The notes under the pieces are model-generated. The model saw nothing but the letters and a program-made list of their open reading frames with translations, did no database searches and was not told where the DNA came from. Shown here one piece after another: positions 36,063 through 45,300 of a stretch of 64,000 nt of DNA (position 1 is its first letter; each line of letters begins with the position of its first letter). The stretch spans positions 538,559-602,558 of the forward strand of contig NZ_LMFC01000002.1 of the NCBI RefSeq assembly GCF_001426705.1. The letters are read 5' to 3'. The stretch comes from Cellulomonas sp. Root485 (lineage in GTDB: Bacteria > Actinomycetota > Actinomycetes > Actinomycetales > Cellulomonadaceae). The position numbers were made by a program, and so were the translations under genes.

Positions 36063-36545
36063 ATGACGACATTCACCGCATGGAAGTTCGACACCGCCGA
36101 CGGGGCGCAGAAGGCCGTCACGGCGCTGAAGGGCGCGCAGAGCGACGGACTGGTCAAGATCGTCGACCACGCGGTCATCAGCTGGCCGGAGGGTGCCGAC
36201 AAGCCCGAGATGCACCACTCGCACGACGACAAGCTGCGGGGTACCGGCTGGGGCGCGTTCTGGGGCCTGCTGTTCGGTGGCATCTTCTTCGTGCCGCTGC
36301 TCGGTGTCGCGGTCGGCGCGGCCGCCGGGGCGATCACGAAGGCCGTCTCCGCGGTCGGCATCCCGGAGAGCCAGCTCGACGAGATCCGTGCGCAGATCAC
36401 CGTCGGGACGTCGCTGCTGTGCGCCGTCACGGAGAACGCGGACATGGACCGGCTCGGTGAGCGGATGCACGGCCTGCACAGCACGCTGGTGGCCACCAAC
36501 CTCACGGACGCCGAGCGGTCTCTGCTGATGGAGACGTTCGGCTGA
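36063..36545 (+). CDS. DUF1269 family protein
   Basis: A 160-residue protein of the DUF1269 family. It has an N-terminal alpha/beta region (MTTFTAWKFDTADGAQKAV), then KLRGTGWGAFWGLLFGGIFFVPLLGVAVGAAAG, a Gly/Ala-rich hydrophobic hairpin probably inserted in the membrane, and a C-terminal domain (ITVGTSLLCAVTEN). The family is often stress-linked but uncharacterised. The gene has GGGGAGAGAGAGGG upstream of its ATG. It probably shares a transcript with the preceding membrane-protein gene. Confidence 0.85.
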   Translation: MTTFTAWKFDTADGAQKAVTALKGAQSDGLVKIVDHAVISWPEGADKPEMHHSHDDKLRGTGWGAFWGLLFGGIFFVPLLGVAVGAAAGAITKAVSAVGIPESQLDEIRAQITVGTSLLCAVTENADMDRLGERMHGLHSTLVATNLTDAERSLLMETFG

Positions 36546-36584
36546 GCCCGAGGATCCCGGGAGCCGCTCGCACGAGCGGCCCCG

Positions 36585-36602
36585 GGTGAACTGCCGGTGA
36601 AC
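36585..36602 (-). promoter_or_regulatory. PHO box upstream of senX3
   Basis: Two direct copies of GGTGAAC (36585-36591 and 36596-36602) lie exactly 11 bp apart; on the minus strand they read GTTCACC. They are 65 bases before the senX3 start, which suggests autoregulation by RegX3. Confidence 0.75.
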
Positions 36603-36666
36603 GCTCGACGGCGGCGTGGCGCGCAGGGGCCACATCGGCGCGGCGCACCGTCCGGCGCGTCCTACT

Positions 36667-37878
36667 GTGAGTGTCGTGGACGGGATCGACGGGCTCATGC
36701 TCCTCCTCGCCGGCGGCCTCGGCCTGCTGGTGGGGATCTGGGCGACCCTGGCGTTCCGGTGGAGCGAGCGGTCGCAGCACGGTGCGCCGTCCCTGCCGAC
36801 GCCGGCGCTGGACGACGGACTGGTCCGCACGCTCGCCGTGCTCCGGTCGGCCGCGGTGGTGCTCGACGAGTCCGACCAGGTGGTGCGGGCGAGCGCACCG
36901 GCCCACGCCCTCGGCATCGTGCGCGACGGGCGCGTGGCCCCGGCGGCGATCCGTGACCTGATCGCGCTGGTGCGACGGGACGGGGTCATCCGCGACGAGG
37001 TGCTCGAGGTGCCCCGCGGCCCGGTCGGTCCGGGCGTGCTGATGGTCCAGGTTCGGGTCGCTCAGGTCAGCGCCGACCACCTGGTGGTGCTGGCGGAGGA
37101 CCTGACGCAGGCGCGGCGCCTCGAGGCGATCCGGCGCGACTTCGTCGTCAACGTCTCGCACGAGCTCAAGACCCCGGTGGGCGCGCTGGCGCTGCTCGCC
37201 GAGACGGTGCAGGACGCTGCCGACGACCCGGAGGCCGTGCGCCGGTTCGCGGGCCGGATGCAGGCGGAGGCCACGCGGCTGTCGGCGCTGGTGCACGAGA
37301 TCATCGAGCTGTCGCGGCTGCAGGTGGCGGGGGCGCTCGGGCAGGTCGGGCTGGTCGACGTGGACCAGGTCCTGTCGGAGGCCGTCGACCGCGCCCGCAC
37401 GACCGCGGAGGCCAAGCACGTCCGGCTCGACATCGGTGGCGTGCGCGGCACGCGCGTGCTGGGGCAGCACGACCTGCTGGTCACGGCGGTGCGCAACCTG
37501 CTGGACAACGCCGTCGCGTACTCCGGCGAGGCGTCGCACGTCGGCGTGGGGGTGCGGACGGACGGCGACCTGGTGGAGATCGCGGTGGTCGACGAGGGGA
37601 TCGGCATCACCCCGGCCGAGCAGGAGCGCGTGTTCGAGCGGTTCTACCGGGTGGACCCCGCGCGCTCGCGCGACACCGGCGGCACCGGCCTCGGCCTCTC
37701 GATCGTCAAGCACGTCGCGGCGGACCACGGCGGTGAGGTGACGGTCTGGTCGCAGCCCGGTCGCGGGTCCACGTTCACGCTGCGGCTGCCGCGCGCCGAG
37801 GAGGAGCCCACGTCGACCGTGAGCCAGCTGCCCGTCACCGACATCGAAGGAGCGCACGTGCGCCGGAGCGCGTCATGA
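36667..37878 (+). CDS. senX3: Sensor histidine kinase SenX3
   Basis: Membrane sensor kinase for phosphate limitation, partner of RegX3. The 403-residue product has one N-terminal transmembrane helix (about residues 7-27), a PAS-like region (55-145), the H-box VNVSHELKTP with phosphoacceptor His165, the N-box NLLDNAVAYS, G1 DEGIGI and G2 GGTGLGLSIV. The GTG at 36667 is chosen to include the transmembrane helix; the GTG at 36676 is equally possible, and no clear ribosome binding site is seen. Its stop overlaps regX3 as ATGA. Confidence 0.92.
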   Translation: MSVVDGIDGLMLLLAGGLGLLVGIWATLAFRWSERSQHGAPSLPTPALDDGLVRTLAVLRSAAVVLDESDQVVRASAPAHALGIVRDGRVAPAAIRDLIALVRRDGVIRDEVLEVPRGPVGPGVLMVQVRVAQVSADHLVVLAEDLTQARRLEAIRRDFVVNVSHELKTPVGALALLAETVQDAADDPEAVRRFAGRMQAEATRLSALVHEIIELSRLQVAGALGQVGLVDVDQVLSEAVDRARTTAEAKHVRLDIGGVRGTRVLGQHDLLVTAVRNLLDNAVAYSGEASHVGVGVRTDGDLVEIAVVDEGIGITPAEQERVFERFYRVDPARSRDTGGTGLGLSIVKHVAADHGGEVTVWSQPGRGSTFTLRLPRAEEEPTSTVSQLPVTDIEGAHVRRSAS

Positions 37879-38600
37879 CCCGGATCCTGCTCGTCGAGGA
37901 CGAGGAGTCCTACCGGGACCCGCTGACGTACCAGCTGGAGCGGGAGGGCTTCGACGTGGTCACGGCCGCCACCGGCCCGGAGGCGCTCACGAAGTTCGAC
38001 GAGTTCGGCGCGGACCTCGTGCTGCTCGACCTCATGCTCCCCGGCCTGCCGGGCACCGAGGTGTGCCGCCGGCTGCGCCTGGTGAGCGACGTGCCCGTCA
38101 TCATGCTCACCGCGAAGGACGACGAGATCGACAAGGTGGTCGGCCTGGAGCTGGGTGCCGACGACTACGTCACCAAGCCGTACTCGTCGCGCGAGCTGCT
38201 GGCCCGCGTCCGCGCGGTGCTGCGCCGCCGGGAGGCCGTCGTGGTCTCCGCGGGCACAGCCGGTGCTCCGCCGTTCCACGAGGACGACGACGAGCTGCTG
38301 GTCGCCGGGCCGGTGCGGATGGACGTCGAGCGGCACACGGTCCGCGTGCGCGACGAGCTGGTCGCCTTCCCGCTCAAGGAGTTCGAGCTGCTCGAGCTGC
38401 TGCTCCGCAACGCGGGCCGGGTGCTCACGCGCGGGCAGCTGATCGACCGCATCTGGGGCTCGGACTACGTCGGCGACACCAAGACGCTCGACGTCCACGT
38501 CAAGCGCGTCCGCGCCAAGATCGAGGTCGACCCCGGCAACCCGCTGCTGCTGCAGACCGTCCGAGGGCTGGGCTACAAGCTCACCGACGACGGCGAGTAG
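37875..38600 (+). CDS. regX3: Response regulator RegX3
   Basis: OmpR/PhoB-type transcription factor activating phosphate-starvation genes. The 241-residue product has a receiver domain with the acidic pair in VEDEESYRD, phospho-acceptor Asp52 in VLLDLMLPG and Lys in VTKPYSSREL. The C-terminal winged helix ends in TVRGLGYKL, with DVHVKRVRAKIE as the recognition region. It is coupled to senX3. GTTCACC repeats of the type bound by this family lie upstream of phoU, senX3 and pstS. Confidence 0.95.
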   Translation: MTRILLVEDEESYRDPLTYQLEREGFDVVTAATGPEALTKFDEFGADLVLLDLMLPGLPGTEVCRRLRLVSDVPVIMLTAKDDEIDKVVGLELGADDYVTKPYSSRELLARVRAVLRRREAVVVSAGTAGAPPFHEDDDELLVAGPVRMDVERHTVRVRDELVAFPLKEFELLELLLRNAGRVLTRGQLIDRIWGSDYVGDTKTLDVHVKRVRAKIEVDPGNPLLLQTVRGLGYKLTDDGE

Positions 38601-38609
38601 CCCCGACGA

Positions 38610-38644
38610 CGACGCCCCGCCCGCCCTCGGCGCGCGGGGCGTCG
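38610..38644 (+). terminator. Terminator after regX3
   Basis: CGACGCCCCG (38610-38619) pairs with CGGGGCGTCG (38635-38644) around a 15-base GC-rich loop, 10 bases after the regX3 stop. It separates senX3-regX3 from the pst operon. Confidence 0.7.
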
Positions 38645-38679
38645 CTGCGCCCGGACACCCGTCCGACTCGTCGGCCACC

Positions 38680-38697
38680 GTTCACCTGGGGTTCACC
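38680..38697 (+). promoter_or_regulatory. PHO box upstream of pstS
   Basis: GTTCACC at 38680-38686 and again at 38691-38697, an exact 11-bp direct repeat matching the actinobacterial PhoP/RegX3 PHO-box pattern. It lies 90 bases before the pstS GTG. Confidence 0.85.
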
Positions 38698-38786
38698 CGA
38701 TGCCGTCCACCCGGTCACGTGCACTTCCTACGGTCAGCATCGCCGCGCACACATCGGTGCGCACCTGATCGACAGGACGGAACACA

Positions 38787-39902
38787 GTGAAGCTCTCCCT
38801 CCACGGCCGGATCGGCGCGATCGCCCTCACCGGCGCCGTCGCCCTCTCCCTCACGGCCTGCGGATCGGACGACCCCACCGGGTCCGGCGACAGCACGTCC
38901 GGCGCCCCCGAGCAGGCCAGCGAGCTCAGTGGTGACCTGAACGGCGCCGGCGCCACGTCGCAGGAGAAGGCGATGGATGCCTGGCGTGCCGGCTTCCAGA
39001 GCGCCAACCCCGACGTCAACGTCAACTACGACCCGGTCGGCTCCGGCGGCGGTCGCACGCAGTTCCTCGACGGCTCGGTCCAGTTCGCCGGCACCGACTC
39101 GGCGCTGACGAGCGAGGAGCTCGAGCAGGCCAAGGGCGTCTGCACCACCGGCGCCATCGACATCCCGGTCTACATCAGCCCGATCGCGGTCGTCTTCAAC
39201 CTCGAGGGCGTCACCGAGCTCAATCTCTCGGCGGCCACCATCGCGGGGATCTTCGACGGCAAGATCACCAGCTGGGACGCCCCCGAGATCGCCGCGGAGA
39301 ACCCCGACGCCACGCTCCCGGCGACGGCGATCACGCCGGTCCACCGCTCCGACGAGTCGGGCACCACGAAGAACTTCACCGACTACCTGGCGAAGGCCTC
39401 GGGTGGCGTGTGGACCTACGAGGCGGACGGCAACTGGCCCATCGAGGGCGGCGAGTCGGCGCAGGGCACCTCGGGCGTCATCCAGACGGTCCAGGGCGGC
39501 GACGGCACGATCGCGTACGCCGACAACTCCGCCGTCGGCACGCTCGGCGTGGCCAGCATCAAGGTCGGCGAGGAGTGGGTCGCCCCGTCCGAGGAGGCTG
39601 CCGCGGCCGCGGTCGACGCCTCCCCGCGGGACGAGGAGCGCGCCGACGGCGACATCGTCATCAAGATCGACCGTGAGACGACGGAGGCCGGCGCGTACCC
39701 GCTGATCCTCGTGTCGTACTCGATCGCGTGCCTCGAGTACGCCACGGCCGAGCAGGCCGACCTGGTCAAGGGCTTCCTCAGCTACGTGGTGAGCGAGGAG
39801 GGCCAGTCCGCGTCCGAGGATGCAGCCGGTTCCGCGCCGCTGTCCGAGACGCTCCGCACCGACGTCCAGGCAGCGATCGACTCGATCACCGCAGCCGCCT
39901 GA
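38787..39902 (+). CDS. pstS: Phosphate-binding lipoprotein PstS
   Basis: Extracellular high-affinity phosphate receptor anchored by a lipid. The signal peptide ends in the lipobox LTAC with Cys25 as the modified residue, followed by a Ser/Gly/Asp-rich tether. The 371-residue protein has the family segments GAGATSQEKAMDAWRAGFQ, YDPVGSGGGRTQFLDG, FAGTDSALTSEEL and HRSDESGTTKNFTDYL (phosphate contacts). The GTG at 38787 starts the pstSCAB operon behind a PHO box. Confidence 0.96.
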   Translation: MKLSLHGRIGAIALTGAVALSLTACGSDDPTGSGDSTSGAPEQASELSGDLNGAGATSQEKAMDAWRAGFQSANPDVNVNYDPVGSGGGRTQFLDGSVQFAGTDSALTSEELEQAKGVCTTGAIDIPVYISPIAVVFNLEGVTELNLSAATIAGIFDGKITSWDAPEIAAENPDATLPATAITPVHRSDESGTTKNFTDYLAKASGGVWTYEADGNWPIEGGESAQGTSGVIQTVQGGDGTIAYADNSAVGTLGVASIKVGEEWVAPSEEAAAAAVDASPRDEERADGDIVIKIDRETTEAGAYPLILVSYSIACLEYATAEQADLVKGFLSYVVSEEGQSASEDAAGSAPLSETLRTDVQAAIDSITAAA

Positions 39903-39992
39903 CGTCCACACCCGCCGGTGGCGGGCCCGCCTCGGGGGGAGGACGGGTCCGCCGCCGGCGGCGCACCACCCACCACGAGCAGCAGGAGAGAA

Positions 39993-41015
39993 GTGACCAG
40001 CACCCAGAGCCCGCCGACGCAGGACGGTGTGCGCCCGACCGAGGACGTCGAGTCCCCGCGGCCGGGCCGCCGCCGTCGCACGCGTGTGGTCGACAGGGGC
40101 GCGAGCCGAGTGTTCCGGTGGACGGCCACCGGCGCCGGCGCCCTCATCCTCGTCGTGCTCGTCGCGGTCGCCGCCTTCCTGGTGCTGCGCGCGTGGCCGG
40201 CGCTGACCACCCCGGCCGCCGAGCTGACCGAGAAGGTCTCGTGGATGGGCGAGGCGACCTCGCTCCTCGACTTCGTGGGGCCGCTGATCTTCGGCACGGT
40301 CCTCGCCGCGGCCCTCGCGCTGGTGATCGCGACGCCGATCGCACTCGGGATCGCGCTGTTCACCTCGCACTACGCGCCGCGCCGGCTGGCCTCGGGCCTC
40401 GGCTACCTGGTCGACCTGCTCGCGGCCATCCCGTCGGTGGTCTACGGCCTGTGGGGCGGCCTGGTGCTCGCGCCGATGGTCAAGCCGATCTGGGCGTGGC
40501 TCAACGAGTACCTCGGGTTCATCCCGTTCTTCGCCGGCACCGTCTCGCCGACCGCCCGCGTGCTCATGACGGTGGGCCTGGTGCTCGCGGTGATGATCCT
40601 GCCGATCATCACGGCCGTGAGCCGCGAGGTGTTCCTGCAGACGCCGCGGCTGCACGAGGAGGCGGCACTCGCCCTGGGGGCGACGCGCTGGGAGATGATC
40701 CGGGTCGCGGTCCTCCCCTTCGCGCGCTCGGGCATCGTCTCGGCCGCGATGCTCGGCCTGGGCCGGGCCCTCGGCGAGACGATGGCCGTCCTGATGATCC
40801 TGTCGCCCGGGTTCCTGTACTCGTTCAAGCTCCTCGAGGCGGGGCAGCAGCAGACGATCGCCGCCAACATCGCCGCACAGTTCCCCGAGGCCAACCCGCT
40901 CGGTGTCTCGGCACTGATCGCCACGGGCCTCGCGCTGTTCGTCATCACGCTCGTCGTCAACATGGCCGCCCGCGCGATCGTCGCGCGCCGCAAGGACTTC
41001 TCGGGAGCCAACTGA
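39993..41015 (+). CDS. pstC: Phosphate ABC transporter permease PstC
   Basis: Inner subunit of the Pst importer. The 340-residue protein has a cytosolic basic N-terminus (PGRRRRTR) and six predicted transmembrane helices. The permease EAA loop [28 protein letters not shown] precedes [13 protein letters not shown]. The GTG at 39993 is chosen for AGGAGAG 5 bases upstream. Its stop overlaps the pstA ATG (TGATG). Confidence 0.95.
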   Translation: MTSTQSPPTQDGVRPTEDVESPRPGRRRRTRVVDRGASRVFRWTATGAGALILVVLVAVAAFLVLRAWPALTTPAAELTEKVSWMGEATSLLDFVGPLIFGTVLAAALALVIATPIALGIALFTSHYAPRRLASGLGYLVDLLAAIPSVVYGLWGGLVLAPMVKPIWAWLNEYLGFIPFFAGTVSPTARVLMTVGLVLAVMILPIITAVSREVFLQTPRLHEEAALALGATRWEMIRVAVLPFARSGIVSAAMLGLGRALGETMAVLMILSPGFLYSFKLLEAGQQQTIAANIAAQFPEANPLGVSALIATGLALFVITLVVNMAARAIVARRKDFSGAN

Positions 41016-41965
41016 TGAGCGCCACGACCCTCCCCGAGGGCAACGCCGAGCTCCGCGCGCTCCTGCGCCAGGTCGACAAGGGCCGGCACCGCCGGGACCG
41101 CGTCATGAAGGTGCTCATCTACGCCGCCTTCGTGCTGGCGATGCTGCCGCTGATCTCGGTCTCCTGGACCGTGCTCGTGAACGGTATCGAGCGCTTCAAC
41201 GCCTACTTCCTGACGCACTCGATGCGCGGGGTGTACGGCGGCATGGACGCGGGCGGCATCTACCACGCCATCATCGGCACGCTCGAGATCACGCTCTTCG
41301 CCACCCTGATCTCGGTGCCGATCGGCCTGCTCACGGCCATCTACCTGGTGGAGTACGGCCGCGGCGCGCTCGCGCGGTCCGTCACCTTCTTCGTCGACGT
41401 GATGACGGGCATCCCGTCGATCGTCGCCGGCCTGTTCGCCTACGCGCTGTTCGCCGTCATCCTCGGTCCGGGCATCCGGATGGGCGCCGTCGGCTCCGTC
41501 GCGCTGTCCGTGCTGATGATCCCGGTCGTCGTGCGCTCGTGCGAGGAGATGCTGCGGCTGGTGCCCAACGAGCTGCGCGAGGCGGCGCTCGCCCTGGGTG
41601 TGCCGCGCTGGCTCGTCGTCATCAAGGTCGTCCTGCGCACCTCGATCGCCGGGATCGGCACCGGCATCACGCTCGCGATCGCCCGCATCATCGGCGAGAC
41701 CGCACCCCTGCTGATCACGGTCGGCGTCATCGACTCGATCAACTTCAACCTGTTCGAGGGCCGGATGATGACGCTCCCGGTCTATGTCTACCGGCAGTAC
41801 TCGCAGGGCCTGGTGCCCTGCACGCCCGGCGACCTCGAGTGCATCCCGACCATCAACTACGACCGGGCCTGGGCCGCGGCGCTGACGCTGATCCTCATCG
41901 TCATGCTGCTCAACCTGATCGGCCGCCTGATCACCCGCTTCTTCGCCCCCAAGAACCTCGGCTGA
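41015..41965 (+). CDS. pstA: Phosphate ABC transporter permease PstA
   Basis: Second permease subunit. The 316-residue protein has six predicted transmembrane helices, the EAA loop [28 protein letters not shown] and the downstream [11 protein letters not shown] motif of PstA. The ATG at 41015 overlaps the pstC stop. A periplasmic loop near the C-terminus contains two cysteines ([11 protein letters not shown]) that may form a disulphide. Confidence 0.95.
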   Translation: MSATTLPEGNAELRALLRQVDKGRHRRDRVMKVLIYAAFVLAMLPLISVSWTVLVNGIERFNAYFLTHSMRGVYGGMDAGGIYHAIIGTLEITLFATLISVPIGLLTAIYLVEYGRGALARSVTFFVDVMTGIPSIVAGLFAYALFAVILGPGIRMGAVGSVALSVLMIPVVVRSCEEMLRLVPNELREAALALGVPRWLVVIKVVLRTSIAGIGTGITLAIARIIGETAPLLITVGVIDSINFNLFEGRMMTLPVYVYRQYSQGLVPCTPGDLECIPTINYDRAWAAALTLILIVMLLNLIGRLITRFFAPKNLG

Positions 41966-41976
41966 AAGACAGACCC

Positions 41977-42756
41977 ATGGCACAGCGCATCGACGTCAAG
42001 GACCTGAACATCTTCTACGGCGACTTCCGGGCCGTGGCCGACGTGGAGATGGCGGTCGAGCCCCGCTCGGTGACCGCCTTCATCGGCCCGTCCGGCTGCG
42101 GGAAGTCGACCTTCCTGCGGACGCTCAACCGCATGCACGAGGTCATCCCCGGGGCACGCGTGCAGGGCAGCGTCGCGATGGACGGCGTCGACCTGTACGG
42201 CTCCGACATCGACCCCGTCGCGGTCCGCCGCCAGGTGGGCATGGTGTTCCAGCGCCCGAACCCGTTCCCGACGATGTCGATCGCGGAGAACGTGCTGGCC
42301 GGCATCAAGCTGAACAACCGGCGCATCTCCAAGGGGGACGCCCAGGACGTCGTCGAGGCCTCGCTGCGCGGCGCCAACCTCTGGAACGAGGTCAAGGACC
42401 GGCTCAACCGGCCCGGCTCGGGGCTCTCGGGCGGTCAGCAGCAGCGGCTGTGCATCGCGCGCGCCATCGCGGTCAAGCCGCAGGTGCTGCTCATGGACGA
42501 GCCGTGCTCGGCGCTGGACCCGATCTCGACCCTCGCTATCGAGGACCTCATCGCGGAGCTGAAGTCCGACTACACGATCGTCATCGTCACGCACAACATG
42601 CAGCAGGCCGCGCGAGTCTCCGACCGGACGGCCTTCTTCAACCTCGCGGCCACGGGCGAGCCGGGCCGGCTGGTGGAGATCGACGACACGGCGACGATCT
42701 TCTCCTCCCCGCGGGTGCAGGCCACGGAGGACTACATCTCGGGCCGCTTCGGCTGA
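41977..42756 (+). CDS. pstB: Phosphate ABC transporter ATPase PstB
   Basis: ATP-hydrolysing subunit of the Pst importer. The 259-residue protein has Walker [10 protein letters not shown], the Q-loop [10 protein letters not shown], signature [10 protein letters not shown], Walker [14 protein letters not shown] and switch His in [11 protein letters not shown]. It starts 11 bases after pstA and ends the operon; a strong terminator follows. Confidence 0.97.
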   Translation: MAQRIDVKDLNIFYGDFRAVADVEMAVEPRSVTAFIGPSGCGKSTFLRTLNRMHEVIPGARVQGSVAMDGVDLYGSDIDPVAVRRQVGMVFQRPNPFPTMSIAENVLAGIKLNNRRISKGDAQDVVEASLRGANLWNEVKDRLNRPGSGLSGGQQQRLCIARAIAVKPQVLLMDEPCSALDPISTLAIEDLIAELKSDYTIVIVTHNMQQAARVSDRTAFFNLAATGEPGRLVEIDDTATIFSSPRVQATEDYISGRFG

Positions 42757-42765
42757 GCCTGCACG

Positions 42766-42801
42766 CAGAAGGGGCCGTCCGATCCCGGACGGCCCCTTCT
42801 G
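42766..42801. terminator. Bidirectional terminator after pstB
   Basis: CAGAAGGGGCCGTCCG (42766-42781) and CGGACGGCCCCTTCTG (42786-42801) form a 16-bp perfect stem with a 4-base loop. It serves pstB and the convergent lipoprotein gene. Confidence 0.85.
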
Positions 42802-42811
42802 TGCGTTCTGA

Positions 42812-43321
42812 TCAGTCCTCGGCGGGTGCGGTGGGCACCTGCGAGGCGTACTCGGGCAGCGTGCCGTCGAGCACCGGCACCTGCTCGACGATCGAGCCGT
42901 CCTCGGGCGTGGAGATGGTCACGGGGACCAGGCCGCCCGGCGGGGCGTCGATCGCCTCGAACGTCACCTCGGCGTACCCCTCGTCCTCGGCGTCGCTGAC
43001 CCCGAGGAGCACGGTCTCCTTCGGGCCCAGCTCGACGATGGTCTCCTCGTCACCGATCGCGAGGGTGACCGAGCGGTCCTCGTTGCTGTCGTTGATGAGC
43101 CCGCCCTGGAGCGTCCCGGGGTCGCCCTGCGCCGCGACGAGCACGTGCAGGTTGCTGCCGCGCACGTCGCCGAGCACGAAGCGGACCCCGTCCGACGCCG
43201 AGTACACGTCCTGCGTGGTGATCGGGTTGGTCGCGGAGCAGCCGGCGAGCGTGAGCCCGGCGACGGCGACCCCGACGACGAGGGCGGCTGCCCGGAGGGT
43301 GCGGGGGCGGGGCGAGGTCAC
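42812..43321 (-). CDS. Putative lipoprotein of unknown function
   Basis: A 169-residue exported protein. The signal peptide ends in lipobox LAGC with Cys28 as the lipid-modified residue. The mature part is acidic and rich in beta-strand pattern (DGVRFVLGDVRGSNLHVLVA, GLINDSNEDRSVTLAIGDE, EVTFEAIDAPPGGLVPVTI), resembling an immunoglobulin-like or copper-chaperone-like fold. No specific family is certain. It lies between pstB (convergent) and carD (divergent). Confidence 0.8.
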   Translation of the reverse strand: MTSPRPRTLRAAALVVGVAVAGLTLAGCSATNPITTQDVYSASDGVRFVLGDVRGSNLHVLVAAQGDPGTLQGGLINDSNEDRSVTLAIGDEETIVELGPKETVLLGVSDAEDEGYAEVTFEAIDAPPGGLVPVTISTPEDGSIVEQVPVLDGTLPEYASQVPTAPAED

Positions 43322-43532
43322 GGTGACTCCTCGGGACGTCGGACGCTACGGGCTGGGCTGGTGGACGGAGCATCTCCGCCGGGCCCCAGCCTAGCCGCCG
43401 CGCGCGCCTGCGCCGGGCGTGCAGGACGCGTGACCGGCTCGGGCGAAGGGGGGGCGGTGTCCTGCCGGTGACCTGCCGGTTGACCTGCGCAGATGCCGGT
43501 AATCACGCGGCAAAAGGCCAAAAACGGCGTGA

Positions 43533-43538
43533 TAAGAT
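43533..43538 (+). promoter_or_regulatory. Possible carD -10 element (TAAGAT)
   Basis: TAAGAT lies in an AT-rich patch (43501-43540) 29 bases before the carD ATG. It is close to the actinobacterial -10 consensus TAnnnT. No good -35 is placed 17 bases upstream; TTGACC at 43480-43485 is too far. A short CCCCT/AGGGG hairpin follows in the leader. The remaining gap back to 43322 shows nothing else. Confidence 0.4.
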
Positions 43539-43566
43539 ACCCCTCTGCGAAAGGGGACACCTGCAG

Positions 43567-44049
43567 ATGACTTTCACTGTTGGGGAGACCGTTGTCTACC
43601 CGCACCACGGTGCGGCATTGATCGAAGAGATCAAGACCAGGACCATCCGCGGAGAGGACAAGCTCTACCTCAAGCTCAAGGTCGCTCAGGGAGATCTCAC
43701 CATCGAGGTCCCGGCTGAGAACGTGGACCTGGTGGGCGTGCGCGACGTCGTCGGTCAGGAAGGTCTCGACAAGGTGTTCGAGGTCCTGAGGGCGCCGTAC
43801 ACCGAAGAGCCGACCAACTGGTCCCGCCGCTACAAGGCGAACCTCGAGAAGCTCGCGTCGGGCGACGTCATCAAGGTGGCGGAGGTCGTGCGCGACCTCT
43901 CGCGCCGGGACGCCGACCGCGGCCTGTCGGCGGGCGAGAAGCGCATGCTCGCCAAGGCCCGCCAGATCCTCGTCTCGGAGCTCGCACTCGCCGAGCACAC
44001 CGAGGAGGAGAAGGCCGAAGCGATCCTCGACGAGGTCCTCGCATCCTGA
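43567..44049 (+). CDS. carD: CarD family transcriptional regulator
   Basis: RNA-polymerase-binding factor that stabilises open complexes, acting with RbpA in actinobacteria. The 160-residue product has the N-terminal Tudor-like polymerase-interacting domain ([35 protein letters not shown]). The C-terminal helical DNA-binding domain follows ([28 protein letters not shown]) with Trp88 available to wedge the -10 region. The ATG at 43567 is the canonical MTFTVGE start. ispD follows 13 bases after its stop. Confidence 0.97.
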   Translation: MTFTVGETVVYPHHGAALIEEIKTRTIRGEDKLYLKLKVAQGDLTIEVPAENVDLVGVRDVVGQEGLDKVFEVLRAPYTEEPTNWSRRYKANLEKLASGDVIKVAEVVRDLSRRDADRGLSAGEKRMLAKARQILVSELALAEHTEEEKAEAILDEVLAS

Positions 44050-44062
44050 CGCCACCACCACG

Positions 44063-44809
44063 GTGAGTGTCGCTGCAGTACTGACTGCCGCCGGGAGCGG
44101 CAGCAGGCTCGGTCATTCCCTCCCGAAGGCCCTCGTGCCCCTGGGAGGTCAGTCGCTCGTCGCGCACGCTGCCCGGAACCTTCTGGCGGCGCGGGCGGCG
44201 GGCGACGATCGCGTCCGGGTGCTGGTGGTCACCGCACCCGCGTTCCACCTCGACGCGATCGCCCGCGAGCTGGACGGTCTCGAGACCGAGGTCACGCTGC
44301 TGGTCGTCGCCGGCGGCGCCACCCGGCAGGCGTCGGTGGCCGCCGGTCTGGCTGCGCTCGACGCCGACCAGCGCGCGACCGACGTCGACGTGGTCCTGGT
44401 GCACGACGCCGCCCGTCCGCTCGCGCCCGCGTCGCTGGTCGCCCGCGTGATCGAGGCGGTGCGGGACGGGCACCCCGCGGTGGTGCCCGGCCTGCCGGTG
44501 ACGGACACGATCAAGCGCGTCGCACCGCACCGTGGCGTGACCGTCGAGCCGGTGCTCGAGACGGTCCCGCGCGCCGAGCTCCGCGCCGTCCAGACGCCGC
44601 AGGGGTTCACCCGGGACCTGCTGCTGCGGGCGCACGCGCACGGTACCGACGACGCGCACGACGAGGAGCTGGCCGCCTCCGACGACGCCGGCCTGGTCGA
44701 GCGGCTCGGCGAACCCGTGTGGGTCGTCGCGGGCGACGAGCGGGCCGCGAAGATCACGACCGCGCGGGATCTCGCGGTCGCCGCCCTGCCGACGGAGAGC
44801 GACGAGTGA
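44063..44809 (+). CDS. ispD: 2-C-methyl-D-erythritol 4-phosphate cytidylyltransferase
   Basis: Third step of the MEP isoprenoid pathway: CTP plus MEP to CDP-ME. The 248-residue product has the nucleotide-binding loop [50 protein letters not shown] and [10 protein letters not shown]. The GTG start at 44063 follows carD by 13 bases, the usual carD-ispD-ispF order in actinobacteria. The stop overlaps the ispF start as GTGA. Confidence 0.96.
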   Translation: MSVAAVLTAAGSGSRLGHSLPKALVPLGGQSLVAHAARNLLAARAAGDDRVRVLVVTAPAFHLDAIARELDGLETEVTLLVVAGGATRQASVAAGLAALDADQRATDVDVVLVHDAARPLAPASLVARVIEAVRDGHPAVVPGLPVTDTIKRVAPHRGVTVEPVLETVPRAELRAVQTPQGFTRDLLLRAHAHGTDDAHDEELAASDDAGLVERLGEPVWVVAGDERAAKITTARDLAVAALPTESDE

Positions 44810-45300
44810 GCACCCTGCCCCGCACGGGGATCGGCGTCGACGTGCACGCGTACGACCTGGACCCCGCACCCGGCGACGTGATGCACCTCGCCGGGCTCGC
44901 CTGGCCCGGGGAGCGCCCGCTCGCGGGGCACTCCGACGCGGACGTCGCCGCGCACGCCGCCGCGGACGCGCTGCTCTCCGCGGCGGGTCTGGGTGACCTC
45001 GGGTCGAACTTCGGCACGTCGGAGCCGCAGTGGGCCGGTGCGGCCGGTGCCGTCCTGCTGGCAGAGGCGGCGCGACGGGTGCGCGACGCGGGGTTCGCCA
45101 TCGGCAACGTGGCGGTCCAGGTGATCGGCAACCGCCCGAAGGTCGGTCAGCGGCGCACGGAGGCGGAGGCGGTGCTCTCCGAGGCCGTCGGCGCGCCCGT
45201 GAGCGTCTCCGCGACCACGACGGACGGGCTCGGGCTCACCGGTCGTGGCGAGGGCGTCGCGGCGATCGCGACCGCGCTGGTCGTGGGCACGTCCGGCTGA
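44806..45300 (+). CDS. ispF: 2-C-methyl-D-erythritol 2,4-cyclodiphosphate synthase
   Basis: Cyclises CDP-ME 2-phosphate in the MEP pathway. The 164-residue product has the zinc ligands in [10 protein letters not shown] and [26 protein letters not shown], the [14 protein letters not shown] segment and the C-terminal [19 protein letters not shown]. It is coupled to ispD. Its last 154 bases lie opposite the predicted C-terminal tail of the convergent EamA transporter gene. Confidence 0.96.
   Translation: MSTLPRTGIGVDVHAYDLDPAPGDVMHLAGLAWPGERPLAGHSDADVAAHAAADALLSAAGLGDLGSNFGTSEPQWAGAAGAVLLAEAARRVRDAGFAIGNVAVQVIGNRPKVGQRRTEAEAVLSEAVGAPVSVSATTTDGLGLTGRGEGVAAIATALVVGTSG

Noticed and set aside
43540..43566. 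Riboswitch or attenuator in the carD leader
   Set aside because: Only a short CCCCT/AGGGG hairpin in a leader under 30 bases is present, too small for a known riboswitch class.
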